Under the pieces are notes generated by a model. The model did not search any database. It saw only the letters and a list, made by a program, of their open reading frames with translations, and had not been told where the DNA came from. Below are positions 41,527-52,435 of a stretch of DNA of 64,000 bases, one piece after another. A program made the position numbers and the translations under genes. This DNA comes from Planctomycetota bacterium (lineage in GTDB: Bacteria > Planctomycetota > Planctomycetia > Pirellulales > Pirellulaceae), in contig JAPLNM010000049.1 of assembly GCA_026692845.1 (NCBI GenBank), positions 1-64,000 on the forward strand, written 5' to 3'. How positions within the stretch are numbered: the stretch's first letter is position 1; every line of letters begins with the position of its first letter.

Positions 41527-42618
41527 TCACCGCCTGACAATCCCCCGGACGTGATCTTCGTTGACCGGATGAATGATTCCAACCTCGGTGATGATCGCGC
41601 TGATTAGCTCCGCCGGAGTGACATCGAAGGCCGGATTGTAGACCCGAACATCCTTAGGTGCAGTCCTTTTACCAAAGGCCAAGGTGATTTCCTCGGGTTT
41701 TCGCTGCTCGATTGGGATGTCCGCCCCGTCGACGATCGAAAGATCGAAGGTGCTCGTCGGGGCCGCGACGAAAAAGGGGATCCCGTGATGTTTGGCCAAA
41801 ACAGCCAATCCATAGGTTCCGATTTTATTGGCCGTATCCCCGCGTGCTGTAATCCGGTCGGCTCCTACAATCACATACTGGACCTTGCCCTCACGCATCA
41901 CCTGGGCGGCCATCGAATCGCAAATCAGAGTGCTCGGTACGCTATGCTGCTGCAACTCCCACATGGTCAACCGAGACCCTTGCAACAAAGGCCTGGTCTC
42001 ATCGGCATAGACCTCAATCCCCTTACCTTGGTAATGCGCCGTCAAGATCGCTGCCAATGCGGTTCCGAACTCCGAGGTGGCCAACCCTCCGGTATTGCAG
42101 TGCGTGAGTATTCCACTGCCAGTTTCAAACAACGATGCTCCATACTCGCCAATCGCATGGCACATCCGCCGATCCTCGTCATGAATCTCACGGGCTTGAC
42201 GCAAAAGCTGATTGGAAAGCTCGACGGCCGAAGCCACATTGCTATTGCGATCGATGATCCGACGCATGCGATCCAAAGCCCAGAACAAATTTACCGCCGT
42301 CGGGCGACTGGTCGCCAAGTAATCGCAGAGCGACTTTGCATGCAATACCGCCTCGCCAATCGAAGCCCGACGGCTCACCAAGGCGTGCATTCCTGTGACG
42401 ACAGCATAAGCTGCCGCGATGCCGATGGCCGGAGCCCCTCGAACCCTCAAAGCGACGATTGCCTCGTGCGCCTCCTGGACGCTGTGAATCGGAATCATCT
42501 CAAGGCGGTCGGGCAAAAGCGTTTGGTCCAAGAGTTCGAGTTGCCCAAGCGAATCTCCTTGCCATCGGACGGAAACATAAGGGCTAGGGCCCTGGGGTGC
42601 CTGTGTTTGCTCAGTCAT
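41527..42618 (-). CDS. mtnA: S-methyl-5-thioribose-1-phosphate isomerase
   Basis: 363-aa aldose-ketose isomerase of the methionine salvage pathway. Motifs are RGAPAIGIAAAYA, the catalytic Cys in LTHCNTGGLATSEFGTAL, DSMAAQVM and the catalytic Asp in VIVGADRITARGDTANKIGT. Start at MTEQTQAPQ; the ORF-track frame is extended 54 codons into the upstream gene. It is 20 bp after the large redox fusion gene on the same strand and probably shares its transcript. No other mtn genes are nearby. Confidence 0.94.
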   Translation of the reverse strand: MTEQTQAPQGPSPYVSVRWQGDSLGQLELLDQTLLPDRLEMIPIHSVQEAHEAIVALRVRGAPAIGIAAAYAVVTGMHALVSRRASIGEAVLHAKSLCDYLATSRPTAVNLFWALDRMRRIIDRNSNVASAVELSNQLLRQAREIHDEDRRMCHAIGEYGASLFETGSGILTHCNTGGLATSEFGTALAAILTAHYQGKGIEVYADETRPLLQGSRLTMWELQQHSVPSTLICDSMAAQVMREGKVQYVIVGADRITARGDTANKIGTYGLAVLAKHHGIPFFVAAPTSTFDLSIVDGADIPIEQRKPEEITLAFGKRTAPKDVRVYNPAFDVTPAELISAIITEVGIIHPVNEDHVRGIVRR

Positions 42619-42638
42619 CGATTCAGTCAACAGCCTTT

Positions 42639-45600
42639 CTACAACCCGACTTCGAGAATTCCATTCATGACCATCCAGTGCCCGGGGAACGTGCACAGGT
42701 AAGGGTAACGACCAGGCTTGTCGGGTACCTGGAAGTAAATAGCCGATTCGCTGCCCGGCTCGATGATGTCGGTATAACAAATCACCGCATCAGACTCCGG
42801 AACATACTGCTTGAGATAAGCATCTGGTGAACCGATCAGCCGATTGGCAAGGTCGCCTACCTTATCGAGCGAATCCGGCTGGATCAATGCCCAGTTGTGG
42901 GGAACCACATCGGGATTGATGAACTTCAGCTTGAGGATCTCCCCGGGTTTGGCTTGCAATTTCTTGACTGAAAATTGCAGGTTGTCCATCGCTTGAATCT
43001 GAATCTCACGGGCTCCGTCGAGCTTCTTTTGCCAAGGGTTGGCCACCCGTTTAGTCAGCCAATCGAGATCCCGTAGCATCGGATGAGGCAACTTCTTGGC
43101 GATCGAATCGCGAGCCAAAAGCTTGGCCGACTCATAAGGCGGATCCATCGCATTGAGGGTTGCAAATAGCTCGCAGGGACGTGCCGCACCGATCTGCAAA
43201 AGCAAATGCAATTGGCTGCAAAGTTGCAGGTCGGGAATCTCAAGAAACAGACTCTTGGAATCCTCCGAGACAATCACCGAACGGATGTCGAGCACGTCAT
43301 GACCCATGGCCCCTTGGTGCACAACCGAGTACTCGCGCGATCCATAGGCAGGCGAGTAACGGTAGTTCCAGCTTTGAGCGAACTGCTTGCTCGCATCGAC
43401 GGCCGTAGCCGCATCGATGGTGCCGGAAAAATCGACCCTTACCCCGTTTTCGTGGATGTGAAAACCCGTCGGCAATACCTCCCGAGCACCGGTGTAGCGA
43501 AGTCGCTCGAAGCATCCGGCGGCCGGAGTATAGCTCCCCCAGCCATGCATGCCCGTGGCGTAAATCCACCCGTCTTGCGGGCGAACCCGCGCGCGATGCA
43601 CCCCGGATCGGAAGTCTCCTGGCAAAGGACTGAACGCGCCTTGCCACTGCATGCCGACGCGGTCTCTGAGCAAAAGATGCATCGTTCCTGTGCCGAAGGA
43701 TGTGTGCACGATCTGGCCATCCAGTGGACCGATCGTCGTACTGTGCACTTGCACCTGACCCCCGCTGGAATTGTCGATCCCACGCGGAAGATAGAGCATC
43801 GGCAATTCGATCTTCTGATCGGGCCTCGGACCGCGATATCCGTAAAACGGCGGTGGATTCACTGCGTAACGATCCGCCGAATCGGCGGAATCTCTAGCGG
43901 GGACCAAGCAGATCATCGACGTCGGCGTCCAATCTCCCTCCGAGCACGGTACCGTCAAACTGCCGTCGTCGAGCAACCCAATCCCGTCGGGGTTCCTAAA
44001 GCCCGTTGCGATCACGCTGGCTGTGCGACCCTCGGGGCTGATCCGTACGAGCCCCTCATTGCCCGAGGCAAAGTAAAAGTATCCGTCGGCATCGCGCTCC
44101 AACCCGCAGAGATAATCATGCCCCGATGCAGAGGTGGTATAAGCGTTCGAGAAGCACTCGTAAAAGTCGATCTCATCATCGCCATCCAAGTCATGTAATA
44201 GGCTGATCTGATTGCGACCCAAGGTGTAAATTTTGTCCTCGTGAACAACGATTCCCAATAAATGATGCATTCCTGCCGCTATCCGCTTCCAAATGGCTTG
44301 CTCGGAATCCAATCCCGATACCAACCATACGTCCCCTTGCATGCTCACGACCACCCCCCGGCCATCGCTCATAAACGCATGGGCTCCCGCAGCGATCAAC
44401 GTGTTCCATGGGTTGTCCGTCGGTAATTCAATCGTATCGACTACATAGCCACCTGCCCCCTTGCCTTGACGAATCGGCGTCGGAAACGTTTCAGGCCATT
44501 GGGGCCTTCCACCCGACAAGACGTCTTTTTTCGGATGCTCTGCAGCAGGCGCGATCGTACGCTTCCACTGAGCATTTGCATCGAGCCCCAAATGATCCAA
44601 ATACATCTTGCCGTCATGCTCGACTGCGAAAACCACTTCCTTGCCACTGCGATAAACTCCCCGATAGCGAGCCTCCCGGGCTCCGGGTACCAACTGCCGG
44701 AAAGAACCAGCCCAAGCCCCAAGCTCCTGCTTGGTCCCCTCGATCCTAAACCCATCGATGTATCCATGCCGAACGTCGGTGAATCGAACAAAGCCTCCAG
44801 TCCAAACGGCCTCATAAGCCAGCGTGTCGGTGTTAAAACAGGCCGAAGCCTCTTGGTCCCCTGCGATGCGAATCGCAACGGTCCGAGGCACCGCTTTGGC
44901 CTCTCCGACCAACACGTTGCTTTGCATCGAACCAAGATCGACATGGTTCCACTCGTCCCCCTTCCAAGTCTCCTCTGTCTGATTGCCCCAGTGCCCGAAC
45001 TTGCCGCCGTCCAACCCCGGGAACGGTTCGACCCATGCCGGCCTGTTTTTCATCGCAGCAAAATGCACCGCCTGCTTTGTATACCAGTCGTAGACTCGAT
45101 CCCGATTCACAGGCTCCTTGTGATTCGGATAATGCTCCGCGACCAAAGGCTCAGTGGTCCAAGAAAACTTCGACGGCTCATGGGTACTGGCCGATCGTAT
45201 TTGAGCTTCAAGACTCCGAAGGTCGATCCGATCGGTCCCTAGCCCCATGAGAAATCGAAGCAAATCAGCCTGCTGGCCCAACGGCAGCGTCTCGAAAAGA
45301 CCCGCAGGCATCAGCGATCCGCTCGGCACAATCTGCTCGATCGCCTCACGCAATACCGTTTGCTCCTTACGCGTCGCAGGATCCACAAATACCAACGGGG
45401 AAGACTCAAGCGACACAACGTATCCAGTCAAAACCTGCGAATCTTCCGTCTGGATCTTGTAGGTCTGGTATGCAGGCTCCTGCCGGCGATTAGGCCAAAG
45501 CAAACTCTCGGCCAATTCCAACCCCGTTCGCTGCTTGCCAATCTGCGTCAACTCCGGACCGATGATCCCTCCCGCACTCCCGATCCTATGGCAAGAAAAA

Positions 45601-45782
45601 CAAGCCAAATTCGCTCGGGTAAAGGCCTGCAACCCACGCTGCGAATCCCCCCGAGCGACCGCCTCGTGGACCAACTGCTCGAGACGCTCCTGCGAAAAAG
45701 GAACCTCCTGAGCCCCAAGCTCCAGACTGAGCGATCCAAAAAGCCAAAAGAATGCTAGCAAATAGTTCTTGTTCATCATCAT
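42639..45782 (-). CDS. Secreted cytochrome c - propeller - plastocyanin/azurin-like fusion
   Basis: About 1047-aa exported protein. After a signal peptide ([19 protein letters not shown]) comes a c-type haem domain with CFSCHRIG near residue 60 and a distal part with GPELTQIGK. The middle about 700 residues have propeller-like repeats ([49 protein letters not shown]) seen in planctomycete PQQ/sorbosone-dehydrogenase-type proteins. The last about 110 residues form a blue copper domain: His in VPHNWALI, and Cys, His and Met in [12 protein letters not shown]. Electron transfer from an oxidation reaction is likely. The ORF-track start extends 54 codons upstream into repeats; three consecutive Met codons (45782-45776) are possible starts. 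Confidence 0.85.
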   Translation of the reverse strand: MMMNKNYLLAFFWLFGSLSLELGAQEVPFSQERLEQLVHEAVARGDSQRGLQAFTRANLACFSCHRIGSAGGIIGPELTQIGKQRTGLELAESLLWPNRRQEPAYQTYKIQTEDSQVLTGYVVSLESSPLVFVDPATRKEQTVLREAIEQIVPSGSLMPAGLFETLPLGQQADLLRFLMGLGTDRIDLRSLEAQIRSASTHEPSKFSWTTEPLVAEHYPNHKEPVNRDRVYDWYTKQAVHFAAMKNRPAWVEPFPGLDGGKFGHWGNQTEETWKGDEWNHVDLGSMQSNVLVGEAKAVPRTVAIRIAGDQEASACFNTDTLAYEAVWTGGFVRFTDVRHGYIDGFRIEGTKQELGAWAGSFRQLVPGAREARYRGVYRSGKEVVFAVEHDGKMYLDHLGLDANAQWKRTIAPAAEHPKKDVLSGGRPQWPETFPTPIRQGKGAGGYVVDTIELPTDNPWNTLIAAGAHAFMSDGRGVVVSMQGDVWLVSGLDSEQAIWKRIAAGMHHLLGIVVHEDKIYTLGRNQISLLHDLDGDDEIDFYECFSNAYTTSASGHDYLCGLERDADGYFYFASGNEGLVRISPEGRTASVIATGFRNPDGIGLLDDGSLTVPCSEGDWTPTSMICLVPARDSADSADRYAVNPPPFYGYRGPRPDQKIELPMLYLPRGIDNSSGGQVQVHSTTIGPLDGQIVHTSFGTGTMHLLLRDRVGMQWQGAFSPLPGDFRSGVHRARVRPQDGWIYATGMHGWGSYTPAAGCFERLRYTGAREVLPTGFHIHENGVRVDFSGTIDAATAVDASKQFAQSWNYRYSPAYGSREYSVVHQGAMGHDVLDIRSVIVSEDSKSLFLEIPDLQLCSQLHLLLQIGAARPCELFATLNAMDPPYESAKLLARDSIAKKLPHPMLRDLDWLTKRVANPWQKKLDGAREIQIQAMDNLQFSVKKLQAKPGEILKLKFINPDVVPHNWALIQPDSLDKVGDLANRLIGSPDAYLKQYVPESDAVICYTDIIEPGSESAIYFQVPDKPGRYPYLCTFPGHWMVMNGILEVGL

Positions 45783-45794
45783 CCAAGCCATGCG

Positions 45795-45829
45795 GGGATC
45801 GAGGGCCGTGCGGGGATCGAGGACCACGG
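45795..45829. repeat. Tandem repeat upstream of redox fusion gene
   Basis: GCGGGGATCGAGG is repeated with a short offset just upstream of the Met cluster of the leftward fusion gene. The region is divergent with the next gene. Confidence 0.6.
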
Positions 45830-45932
45830 AAGTTTGTATCTGTCCACAAGTTCCCTGCGGCTCAGGGACGAAGATACAATCACAATCGGGCTTCCCATTG
45901 TAGTCGATTTCTAGGTTGGGATTTGGCCAATC

Positions 45933-46874
45933 ATGCAGCAACACGATTCACGCTCTAAGGCACTAGCACAAACACTGGCACTGGTCGCTTTGATCCTTGT
46001 GGCTCTGAGCCACCAAGGAGTCTGCCAGCTTGTCGATCTGCAACCGACGACAGACCCGATCCTCAAGCCGCACAAACTCGATTTGCCCAAGACGCTCGAC
46101 GAAGTCAATCACCTCGAGCCAAGCCCGATCCCATCTCCAACAGCCAGCGAACTCAAAGAACTCAGCCAGTCGGTCCGCTGGCTGTGCCTGATGAACCTGC
46201 CTGAGAACGTCGAAGACACTCGCAAGTGGGGCAAGCAACGACGCGTCTGGGACGGTGTCGATATGAAATTCGACGGGCTGCGGCTCGACACCAAACAGCG
46301 TTGGAAGATGGCCAACGATGGGACTTGGTCTCGCTATCTGATCGAATTTGTCGATCCGGCCAAGGAACTTCAGGTCGAAGTCAAAAAGTTTGACGTCGCG
46401 CCTGACGGAAAAAGATTTACCACGAGCGTTTGGGTCGTCGCTCCGTTGAAGCTCTTCGGAAGGGTCAACCAGTTCGCACGCGACGTTCAACTCATCAGCG
46501 TTTCGGCCAAAGCCGACGCGACCATTCGGATGAAAGTCGATTGCCAAGTCGACATTCAATTGCTTCCGATCTCGTTTCCGCCGGATGTGGAGTTTCGGCC
46601 CAAGGTGCTCGACGCATCGATCGAGTTATTGGATTTCAGGATGCACGAGATCAGTCAGATCCATGGACAAGCCGCCGAATGGATCGGGGAGGGAATCGAA
46701 GAAATCCTCGATAGAAAGCTTGCCGAGTATCGCGACAAGTTGGTTTTGAAAATGAACGAGTCGATCGCCAAGCAGCAGAACAAGCTGCGAATCTCCGCCT
46801 CGAAATGGCTATCTAGCTCGATGAACTTCACGCCAAAGACCTCAGAAAGCCCCTCAGGTACACCAGCTCCTTAG
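45933..46874 (+). CDS. Hypothetical secreted protein
   Basis: 313-aa protein with a signal peptide ([20 protein letters not shown]). The mature part begins with a Pro-rich stretch and has a beta-rich middle ([23 protein letters not shown]) and a helical end ([39 protein letters not shown]). The last residues are Ser/Pro-rich. I do not recognise the family. It is divergent from the redox fusion and convergent with the AAA ATPase gene. Confidence 0.72.
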   Translation: MQQHDSRSKALAQTLALVALILVALSHQGVCQLVDLQPTTDPILKPHKLDLPKTLDEVNHLEPSPIPSPTASELKELSQSVRWLCLMNLPENVEDTRKWGKQRRVWDGVDMKFDGLRLDTKQRWKMANDGTWSRYLIEFVDPAKELQVEVKKFDVAPDGKRFTTSVWVVAPLKLFGRVNQFARDVQLISVSAKADATIRMKVDCQVDIQLLPISFPPDVEFRPKVLDASIELLDFRMHEISQIHGQAAEWIGEGIEEILDRKLAEYRDKLVLKMNESIAKQQNKLRISASKWLSSSMNFTPKTSESPSGTPAP

Positions 46875-46918
46875 AGAAGACCTCTTTAAGCAATTGAAAA
46901 GCCGCAAGCGACCGAGGC

Positions 46919-48358
46919 CTAAGTCTCGTACTGGACCTTGCCATGCTTGCTGGCTCGACTGATCTTGTCCATCGCGTAAAGGCCCGAGAGGACGAATTCG
47001 ACACAGGAAGCTCGGATCGCTGGGTGCTCCGAAGCGTTGACCTCAAAAGCCGTGTCCCAGACCGGAGGCACATGCTTGAGCCGTTCGGCATAAGCTTCGC
47101 TCGGCAGCAAATCTCCGACCTCGATCCGAACCCCTTTGCTGAAAATCTCCGAGATCTGCGCCAATCCATACTCCTGCACATACTTCTCAAAGACCACTTT
47201 GATCGCGCTGGCGATGAGTGCGTCGAGGACCTTGCGCTCGGACATTTGATGCGAACCCATCAGGTCCAACTCTAGCTTGCCAAGCGATGAGGTGACCAAG
47301 TGGCCAAGATCGCTAATGCGTGGGACAGCGAGCGGTTCTTTGAGGATCACTGCGCGATGGCGAGCCGATGCGATCATCGTGCGGAAGTTCGCAAGAGAGA
47401 ATCTTGCGGAAACCCCGGAGGCTTGGTCGACATACTTGCTAGCTCGGGCTTGCGACGTGATCTCTTCGATGATCTCCATCATAAAATAAGGGATCTGAAC
47501 CGGATACTTGCCACCCAGATCGGTTCCTGCCTCTTGCATGAGAATCTCGATCCCCTGCTGGCGTTCCTTCGGGTAGTGGGTCTGGATCAGCGAGCCGATT
47601 CGGTCTTTGAGTTGCGGGATGACTTTGCCACTGCGGTTGTAAGTACTCGGGTTGGCCGAAAAGAGGATGAAAATGTCCAAATCGAAACGGACTGGGTATC
47701 CGCGGATTTGAACATCGCGCTCCTCGAGGATGTTGAACAAGCCGACTTGGACCAGCTCATCGAGTTCGGGAAGCTCATTCATCGCAAAGATCCCTCGATG
47801 CATTCGGGGGATCAGCCCAAAGTGCAACGCCGACTCCGAACTCATGCTCACCCCGCCGGTGAGCTTCGACGGGTCAATCTCTCCGATGATGTCGGCGAAT
47901 TTGGTTCCAGGGGCCAGACGCTCGACGTACCGATCCTGGCGATGCCACCAAGCGATCGGAGTCTGGTCTTGAGAGTGCGTGCGAAGAAAATCCTTGGCCT
48001 GTTGGGTAATCGGGCACAAGGGATCCTCGTGCACAGGCACCTCGGGGATGTCCAGGTAAGGAACATATTCGTCGAGGAAGCGGACCAAGGTCCGCATCAG
48101 ACGGCTTTTGGCCTGCCCTTTTTCTCCTAGGAACAGTAGGTCATGGCCTGCCAAAAGAGCGATGTTCAGTTCCGGCAATACGGTGTCCTGATAGCCGATA
48201 ATCCCAGGATAAAGCTCCTCGGAGGACTCCAAACTCCGAAGAAAATTCTCTCGCATCTCCTCTTTGACGCTTCGAGAACGCCAACCGCTTGCGATCAACT
48301 CGCTGAGAGTCGTCGGGCGTTTTTTCAAATCCGATGCAATCGATTCGTGCTGCGTCAT
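46919..48358 (-). CDS. AAA+ ATPase, magnesium-chelatase BchI / MoxR-like
   Basis: 479-aa cytoplasmic AAA+ protein. The P-loop reads [14 protein letters not shown], and the sensor region shows [35 protein letters not shown] and [14 protein letters not shown]. These match the BchI/MoxR branch, whose members act with a VWA-domain partner in assembly of metal-containing complexes. No VWA gene follows here, which is unusual. The start ATG (MTQHESIAS) is 23 codons inside the ORF-track frame. The function is not defined by context. Confidence 0.85.
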   Translation of the reverse strand: MTQHESIASDLKKRPTTLSELIASGWRSRSVKEEMRENFLRSLESSEELYPGIIGYQDTVLPELNIALLAGHDLLFLGEKGQAKSRLMRTLVRFLDEYVPYLDIPEVPVHEDPLCPITQQAKDFLRTHSQDQTPIAWWHRQDRYVERLAPGTKFADIIGEIDPSKLTGGVSMSSESALHFGLIPRMHRGIFAMNELPELDELVQVGLFNILEERDVQIRGYPVRFDLDIFILFSANPSTYNRSGKVIPQLKDRIGSLIQTHYPKERQQGIEILMQEAGTDLGGKYPVQIPYFMMEIIEEITSQARASKYVDQASGVSARFSLANFRTMIASARHRAVILKEPLAVPRISDLGHLVTSSLGKLELDLMGSHQMSERKVLDALIASAIKVVFEKYVQEYGLAQISEIFSKGVRIEVGDLLPSEAYAERLKHVPPVWDTAFEVNASEHPAIRASCVEFVLSGLYAMDKISRASKHGKVQYET

Positions 48359-48455
48359 CAAAAATGTCCAAAAAGCTTTACGGTTGGTACTAGAATCTCC
48401 CCTTGGACATCTTAGGGGAACGGTCAAGCGAATTTGCCGTAAATCCGCCCAGCAC

Positions 48456-48484
48456 TTGGAAGATTCCCGCCTCTAGCGGATAAT
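48456..48484 (+). promoter_or_regulatory. Sigma-70 promoter candidate for pcrA-like gene
   Basis: TTGGAA, a 17-nt spacer and GATAAT lie about 75 nt upstream of the helicase start, in the 198-bp divergent region. Confidence 0.5.
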
Positions 48485-48556
48485 GCTCGAAATGTCATTT
48501 CGCTTGCGAGCCGACCGGTGGGCCGCTTTAAAACACAGCAGGAGGCTTTTTTCTGC

Positions 48557-50941
48557 ATGAATCAAATCTTGGATGGATTGAACGAATCGCAGCACCAAGC
48601 CGTCACGCACGTCGACGGCCCGCTGCTGACGCTGGCCGGACCTGGGACCGGAAAAACCCGTGTCGTGACCAACCGCATCGCCTACCTGCTAGAGCAAGGT
48701 ATCTCGCCGTATTCGATTTTGGCCCTGACATTCACCAACAAAGCGGCCAAAGAAATGAAACATCGGGTCGCGAAAATCGTCGGTGATAACCCCATCTGGA
48801 TGGGGACTTTTCACGGCTACTGCGCTCGGTTCCTGAGATACTACGGCAATTTCGTCGGACTCAAAGACAACTACACAATCTTCGACGTCGATGACTCCAA
48901 AAAAGCCCTCGAAGAGTCGATCGCACTGAGCGAAGTTTCACTGACTCACCTGAAATTCGCCGACATCGCCAAGGGAATCAGCAACCTAAAAAACCGCGCG
49001 GTCACTCCGGAAATGCTCCAGCAGCAGGCCCGAAACGCTGTCGAAATCGCTGTCCGAAAAGTCTATCCGGTCTACCAGAAATATCTGCTCCGAAACAATG
49101 CCGTCGACTTTGATGATCTGCTCATGCACACCGCGACGATCCTCAGGACCAACGAAGACCTTCGAGCCGACCTAGATTCCAAACACCGTTATGTCCTAGT
49201 CGACGAATACCAAGACACCAACCTAGCTCAGTACTTGATCGTTCGTGGGCTGGCGCTCGATCATCCCAACATCAACGTCACGGGCGATCCCGACCAATCC
49301 ATCTACGGATGGCGCGGCGCCGACATCGGCAATATCCTGAACTTCGAGAGGGATTACCCCGAATTGGCGATCGTGCGATTGCAAGAGAACTATCGCAGTA
49401 CCCCCCAAATACTATCGCTCGCCGACCAACTGATCGCTTGCAATATCCACCGCAAGGCCAAGATGCTCATCCCGACTTGCCCGGATGGATCGAAAGTCCG
49501 CTTGTGCTCCTATGCATCGGCCAAGGATGAATCCGAAAATATCGCCGATCAAATCGCCCAGCACCTGATCGAACAGACCGCCAAACCCAAAGATTTTGCA
49601 ATCCTCTACCGCACCAACGCGCACTCGCGTCTTTTCGAGCAATCTCTGATGCGACGCCGAATCACTTACCAACTCATCGGTGGATTCCGGTTCTACCAAC
49701 GCCAAGAAATCCGAGACCTCATCGCCTACCTGCGACTGGTCAATAACCCCGAAGACGATGTCTCCTTCAAACGTGTCGTGAACCTACCCCCCCGAGGGCT
49801 CGGGGATAAATCCCTCCGACAAGTCACCGAGCTTGCTCGCTCGCGCGATATCCCAATGCTCGTTGCCTTGCGGGCAGCCATCGACCACGGACTGCTGAGC
49901 AAAAAGGCCCAGTCCGGAGCCCGCGAGTTTCTCGCTATCTACGAAAAACTTGTTCACCTCTCGAGCGAATCGATCGTCGCGATGCTTACCCACCTGCTCG
50001 ATGCGACCAACTACATCGAGTACCTAGCAGGGAAAAAATCCGAAGCACCCGACGAGAGCGTCAAGGAAAACGTCGGCGAACTACTCTCGGATGCTCAAGA
50101 CAAAGACGCACTGCTAGGCCAAGGAGGCGGACTGCAGCAATTCCTCGAAGAGATCAGCCTGGCAAGCGATACCGACAACATCTCCGACGAGAATCGCGTC
50201 ACGCTCATGACCCTCCACGCGGCCAAAGGTCTGGAATTCGATCACGTGTTCCTCGCCGCCGTCGAACAGGATGTCCTGCCTCACGTCCGAGGCAAAGACG
50301 ATCCTGCCCAACTCGAAGAAGAACGACGCCTGTTCTTTGTCGGTATCACCCGTGCGAAACGAAACCTCCAATTGAGCACCGCGGCGAGTCGAGGCTTCGG
50401 AAACAGCCGCATGAGCTGCCCAAGCCAGTTCCTGATGGAACTCCCCAGAGCCGAAATGTCCATGATCGACTACACCGGCGCAAACCCCAGAGATGTATCC
50501 TGGTCGGATCACCATGACCCAGACTTTTCCGACTTCCACGACTCCAACTCCGACTTCCACGACTCGCACGCCGATGACTCCGACTTTTCCGATGAATGGA
50601 ATCAAGACCTCTCGTCGGACCAAGCCCACCCCAAAACCCCAAGCAAACGCCCTAGCCGCCCAAAACTCCCTCCCGATGAGTACTGCCAAGAACCAGCCCC
50701 CGAAAGTCGTCAAGCGATCCAAAAAATCAAGACCGGCTCGAGCATCGGTGCCTCCATCACCTTGGCCGGAACCCCAGTCGATCGTTTTGAAAACGGATGC
50801 CGAATCTCCCACCCACGCTACGGTCTAGGGAACATTCTTTCGGTAGACGGCTTCGGCCCAAAACGTATGGCGAGAATATCCTTCGACAGCGGCGAAATCA
50901 AAAGCTTTCAATTGAGCAAATCCCCAATCGATATCATCTAA
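48557..50941 (+). CDS. pcrA: UvrD/PcrA-type ATP-dependent DNA helicase
   Basis: 794-aa superfamily 1A helicase for repair and fork maintenance. Motifs are Walker A AGPGTGKTR, LTFTNKAAKEMKHR, TFHGYCARFLRYY, VDEYQDTN, GDPDQSIYGWRGAD, LQENYRS, NAHSRLFEQ and LMTLHAAKGLEFDHVF. The start ATG (MNQILDGL) has AGGAGG 11 nt upstream; the track Met is 13 codons earlier. Between motif VI and the end is an Asp/Ser-rich repeat region (FSDFHDSNSDFHDSHADDSDFSDE). A beta-rich C-terminal segment (GCRISHPRYGLGNILSVDGFGPKR) resembles the UvrD/PcrA tail that contacts RNA polymerase. Confidence 0.94.
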   Translation: MNQILDGLNESQHQAVTHVDGPLLTLAGPGTGKTRVVTNRIAYLLEQGISPYSILALTFTNKAAKEMKHRVAKIVGDNPIWMGTFHGYCARFLRYYGNFVGLKDNYTIFDVDDSKKALEESIALSEVSLTHLKFADIAKGISNLKNRAVTPEMLQQQARNAVEIAVRKVYPVYQKYLLRNNAVDFDDLLMHTATILRTNEDLRADLDSKHRYVLVDEYQDTNLAQYLIVRGLALDHPNINVTGDPDQSIYGWRGADIGNILNFERDYPELAIVRLQENYRSTPQILSLADQLIACNIHRKAKMLIPTCPDGSKVRLCSYASAKDESENIADQIAQHLIEQTAKPKDFAILYRTNAHSRLFEQSLMRRRITYQLIGGFRFYQRQEIRDLIAYLRLVNNPEDDVSFKRVVNLPPRGLGDKSLRQVTELARSRDIPMLVALRAAIDHGLLSKKAQSGAREFLAIYEKLVHLSSESIVAMLTHLLDATNYIEYLAGKKSEAPDESVKENVGELLSDAQDKDALLGQGGGLQQFLEEISLASDTDNISDENRVTLMTLHAAKGLEFDHVFLAAVEQDVLPHVRGKDDPAQLEEERRLFFVGITRAKRNLQLSTAASRGFGNSRMSCPSQFLMELPRAEMSMIDYTGANPRDVSWSDHHDPDFSDFHDSNSDFHDSHADDSDFSDEWNQDLSSDQAHPKTPSKRPSRPKLPPDEYCQEPAPESRQAIQKIKTGSSIGASITLAGTPVDRFENGCRISHPRYGLGNILSVDGFGPKRMARISFDSGEIKSFQLSKSPIDII

Positions 50942-50968
50942 ACGATCCACCCAAGATTGAACTTGCCC

Positions 50969-52435
50969 ATGATCAGCGTTTTCGAACTGTTCAAAGTCGG
51001 CGTCGGGCCCTCAAGCTCCCACACCGTCGGACCCATGATCGCTGCTTACCGCTTTGCCCAAGAAGCAACCGAGCTACCTGAAATCGCCGGACGCTGCGCC
51101 CGAGTCCGCGTGGAACTCTACGGGTCGCTGGCCCTGACCGGACTCGGACATGCGACCGATACGGCGATCTTCTGCGGATTGGCCGGTTGTCTCCCGGATC
51201 GAACCGAGGTCGACAAACTCCAGCGGACCGTCGAGTCGCTCCGCGCCAACCTACGCATCGATCTGGCTGGAAAAAAATCAATCCCTTTCGACGAAAAACG
51301 GGATCTGATCTGGCTGCGCAACGAAACACTGCCGCTCCACCCCAACGCGATCCAATTCTCGGTGCTCGACCCACAGAACCATGCCATCTACTCAAAACGG
51401 TACTACTCTACCGGAGGCGGGTTCGTCTACGACGAACAGGAACTCACCTCGCTCAAAGAATCTCTTTCCAAGACCTCCAGGCTCCAACCCGATGCCGAAC
51501 CCTTTCCATTTACTACCGCCGAAGAATTGATCCAAATGGCTCGGGAGAGCAACTGCCGTATCGACCAGATCATCGATAGGAATGAACAAGTCCAACGCAC
51601 TCCAGATCAAATCGCCAACCAACTCGATCGACTCTGGGAAGTCATGGCCAGTTGCATCGACCGAGGTTGCATGACCCCAGGTGTCCTGCCAGGCTCACTT
51701 CGTATCCGCCGTCGCGCACCGGCAATCTACCAGAAACTCACCGGCTCTACGACGCTGGTCCCAAGCCAATGGCTCTTGCAACACGCTCAGGATAAACTCA
51801 AGGACCCTCTGCAACAACTCGATTGGGTCAGCCTCTTTGCACTAGCAGTCAATGAGCAAAACGCAGCAGGTGGCCAAGTCGTCACCGCTCCGACCAACGG
51901 CGCCGCAGGCGTGATTCCAGCCGTCTTAGGTTACTACGTCTACCTAGTCCCAGATCCAGGGCACCCCGATTTCGATCGAACCATCTCGGATCGCGAAGGT
52001 GTCCATCGGTTCCTCAAAACCGCCGGAGCCATCGGTATGCTCTACAAAAGAAACGCTTCGCTCTCGGCCGCTGAAATGGGTTGCCAAGGTGAAGTCGGTG
52101 TGGCGTGCTCCATGGCCGCCGCCGGACTTGCCGCATGCATGGGCGGAACCATCGAGCAGATCGAGAACGCAGCCGAAATCGGTATGGAACACAACCTCGG
52201 ATTGACCTGCGATCCCATCGCTGGTCTCGTCCAAGTCCCCTGCATCGAACGCAACACCATGGGAGCCACCAAAGCCATCAACGCCGCAAGACTCGCCGTG
52301 CTCTACGGTGATGGCAAACACTTCGTCTCCTTGGATCGCGTCATCGAAACCATGCGACAAACCGGCCTCGACATGCAATCGAAGTACAAAGAAACATCCC
52401 TCGGTGGCTTGGCCGTCAACGTGGTTGACTGCTAG
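50969..52435 (+). CDS. sdaA: L-serine ammonia-lyase, iron-sulfur type
   Basis: 488-aa fused single-chain L-serine dehydratase producing pyruvate and ammonia. N-terminal [21 protein letters not shown] is the beta-domain signature. The Fe-S cysteines are in [17 protein letters not shown] and [18 protein letters not shown]. The ATG (MISVFELF) at 50969 is 4 codons after the track TTG. It lies 27 bp after the helicase gene on the same strand. Its 3-prime end overlaps the convergent HExxH gene by 20 bp. Confidence 0.94.
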   Translation: MISVFELFKVGVGPSSSHTVGPMIAAYRFAQEATELPEIAGRCARVRVELYGSLALTGLGHATDTAIFCGLAGCLPDRTEVDKLQRTVESLRANLRIDLAGKKSIPFDEKRDLIWLRNETLPLHPNAIQFSVLDPQNHAIYSKRYYSTGGGFVYDEQELTSLKESLSKTSRLQPDAEPFPFTTAEELIQMARESNCRIDQIIDRNEQVQRTPDQIANQLDRLWEVMASCIDRGCMTPGVLPGSLRIRRRAPAIYQKLTGSTTLVPSQWLLQHAQDKLKDPLQQLDWVSLFALAVNEQNAAGGQVVTAPTNGAAGVIPAVLGYYVYLVPDPGHPDFDRTISDREGVHRFLKTAGAIGMLYKRNASLSAAEMGCQGEVGVACSMAAAGLAACMGGTIEQIENAAEIGMEHNLGLTCDPIAGLVQVPCIERNTMGATKAINAARLAVLYGDGKHFVSLDRVIETMRQTGLDMQSKYKETSLGGLAVNVVDC

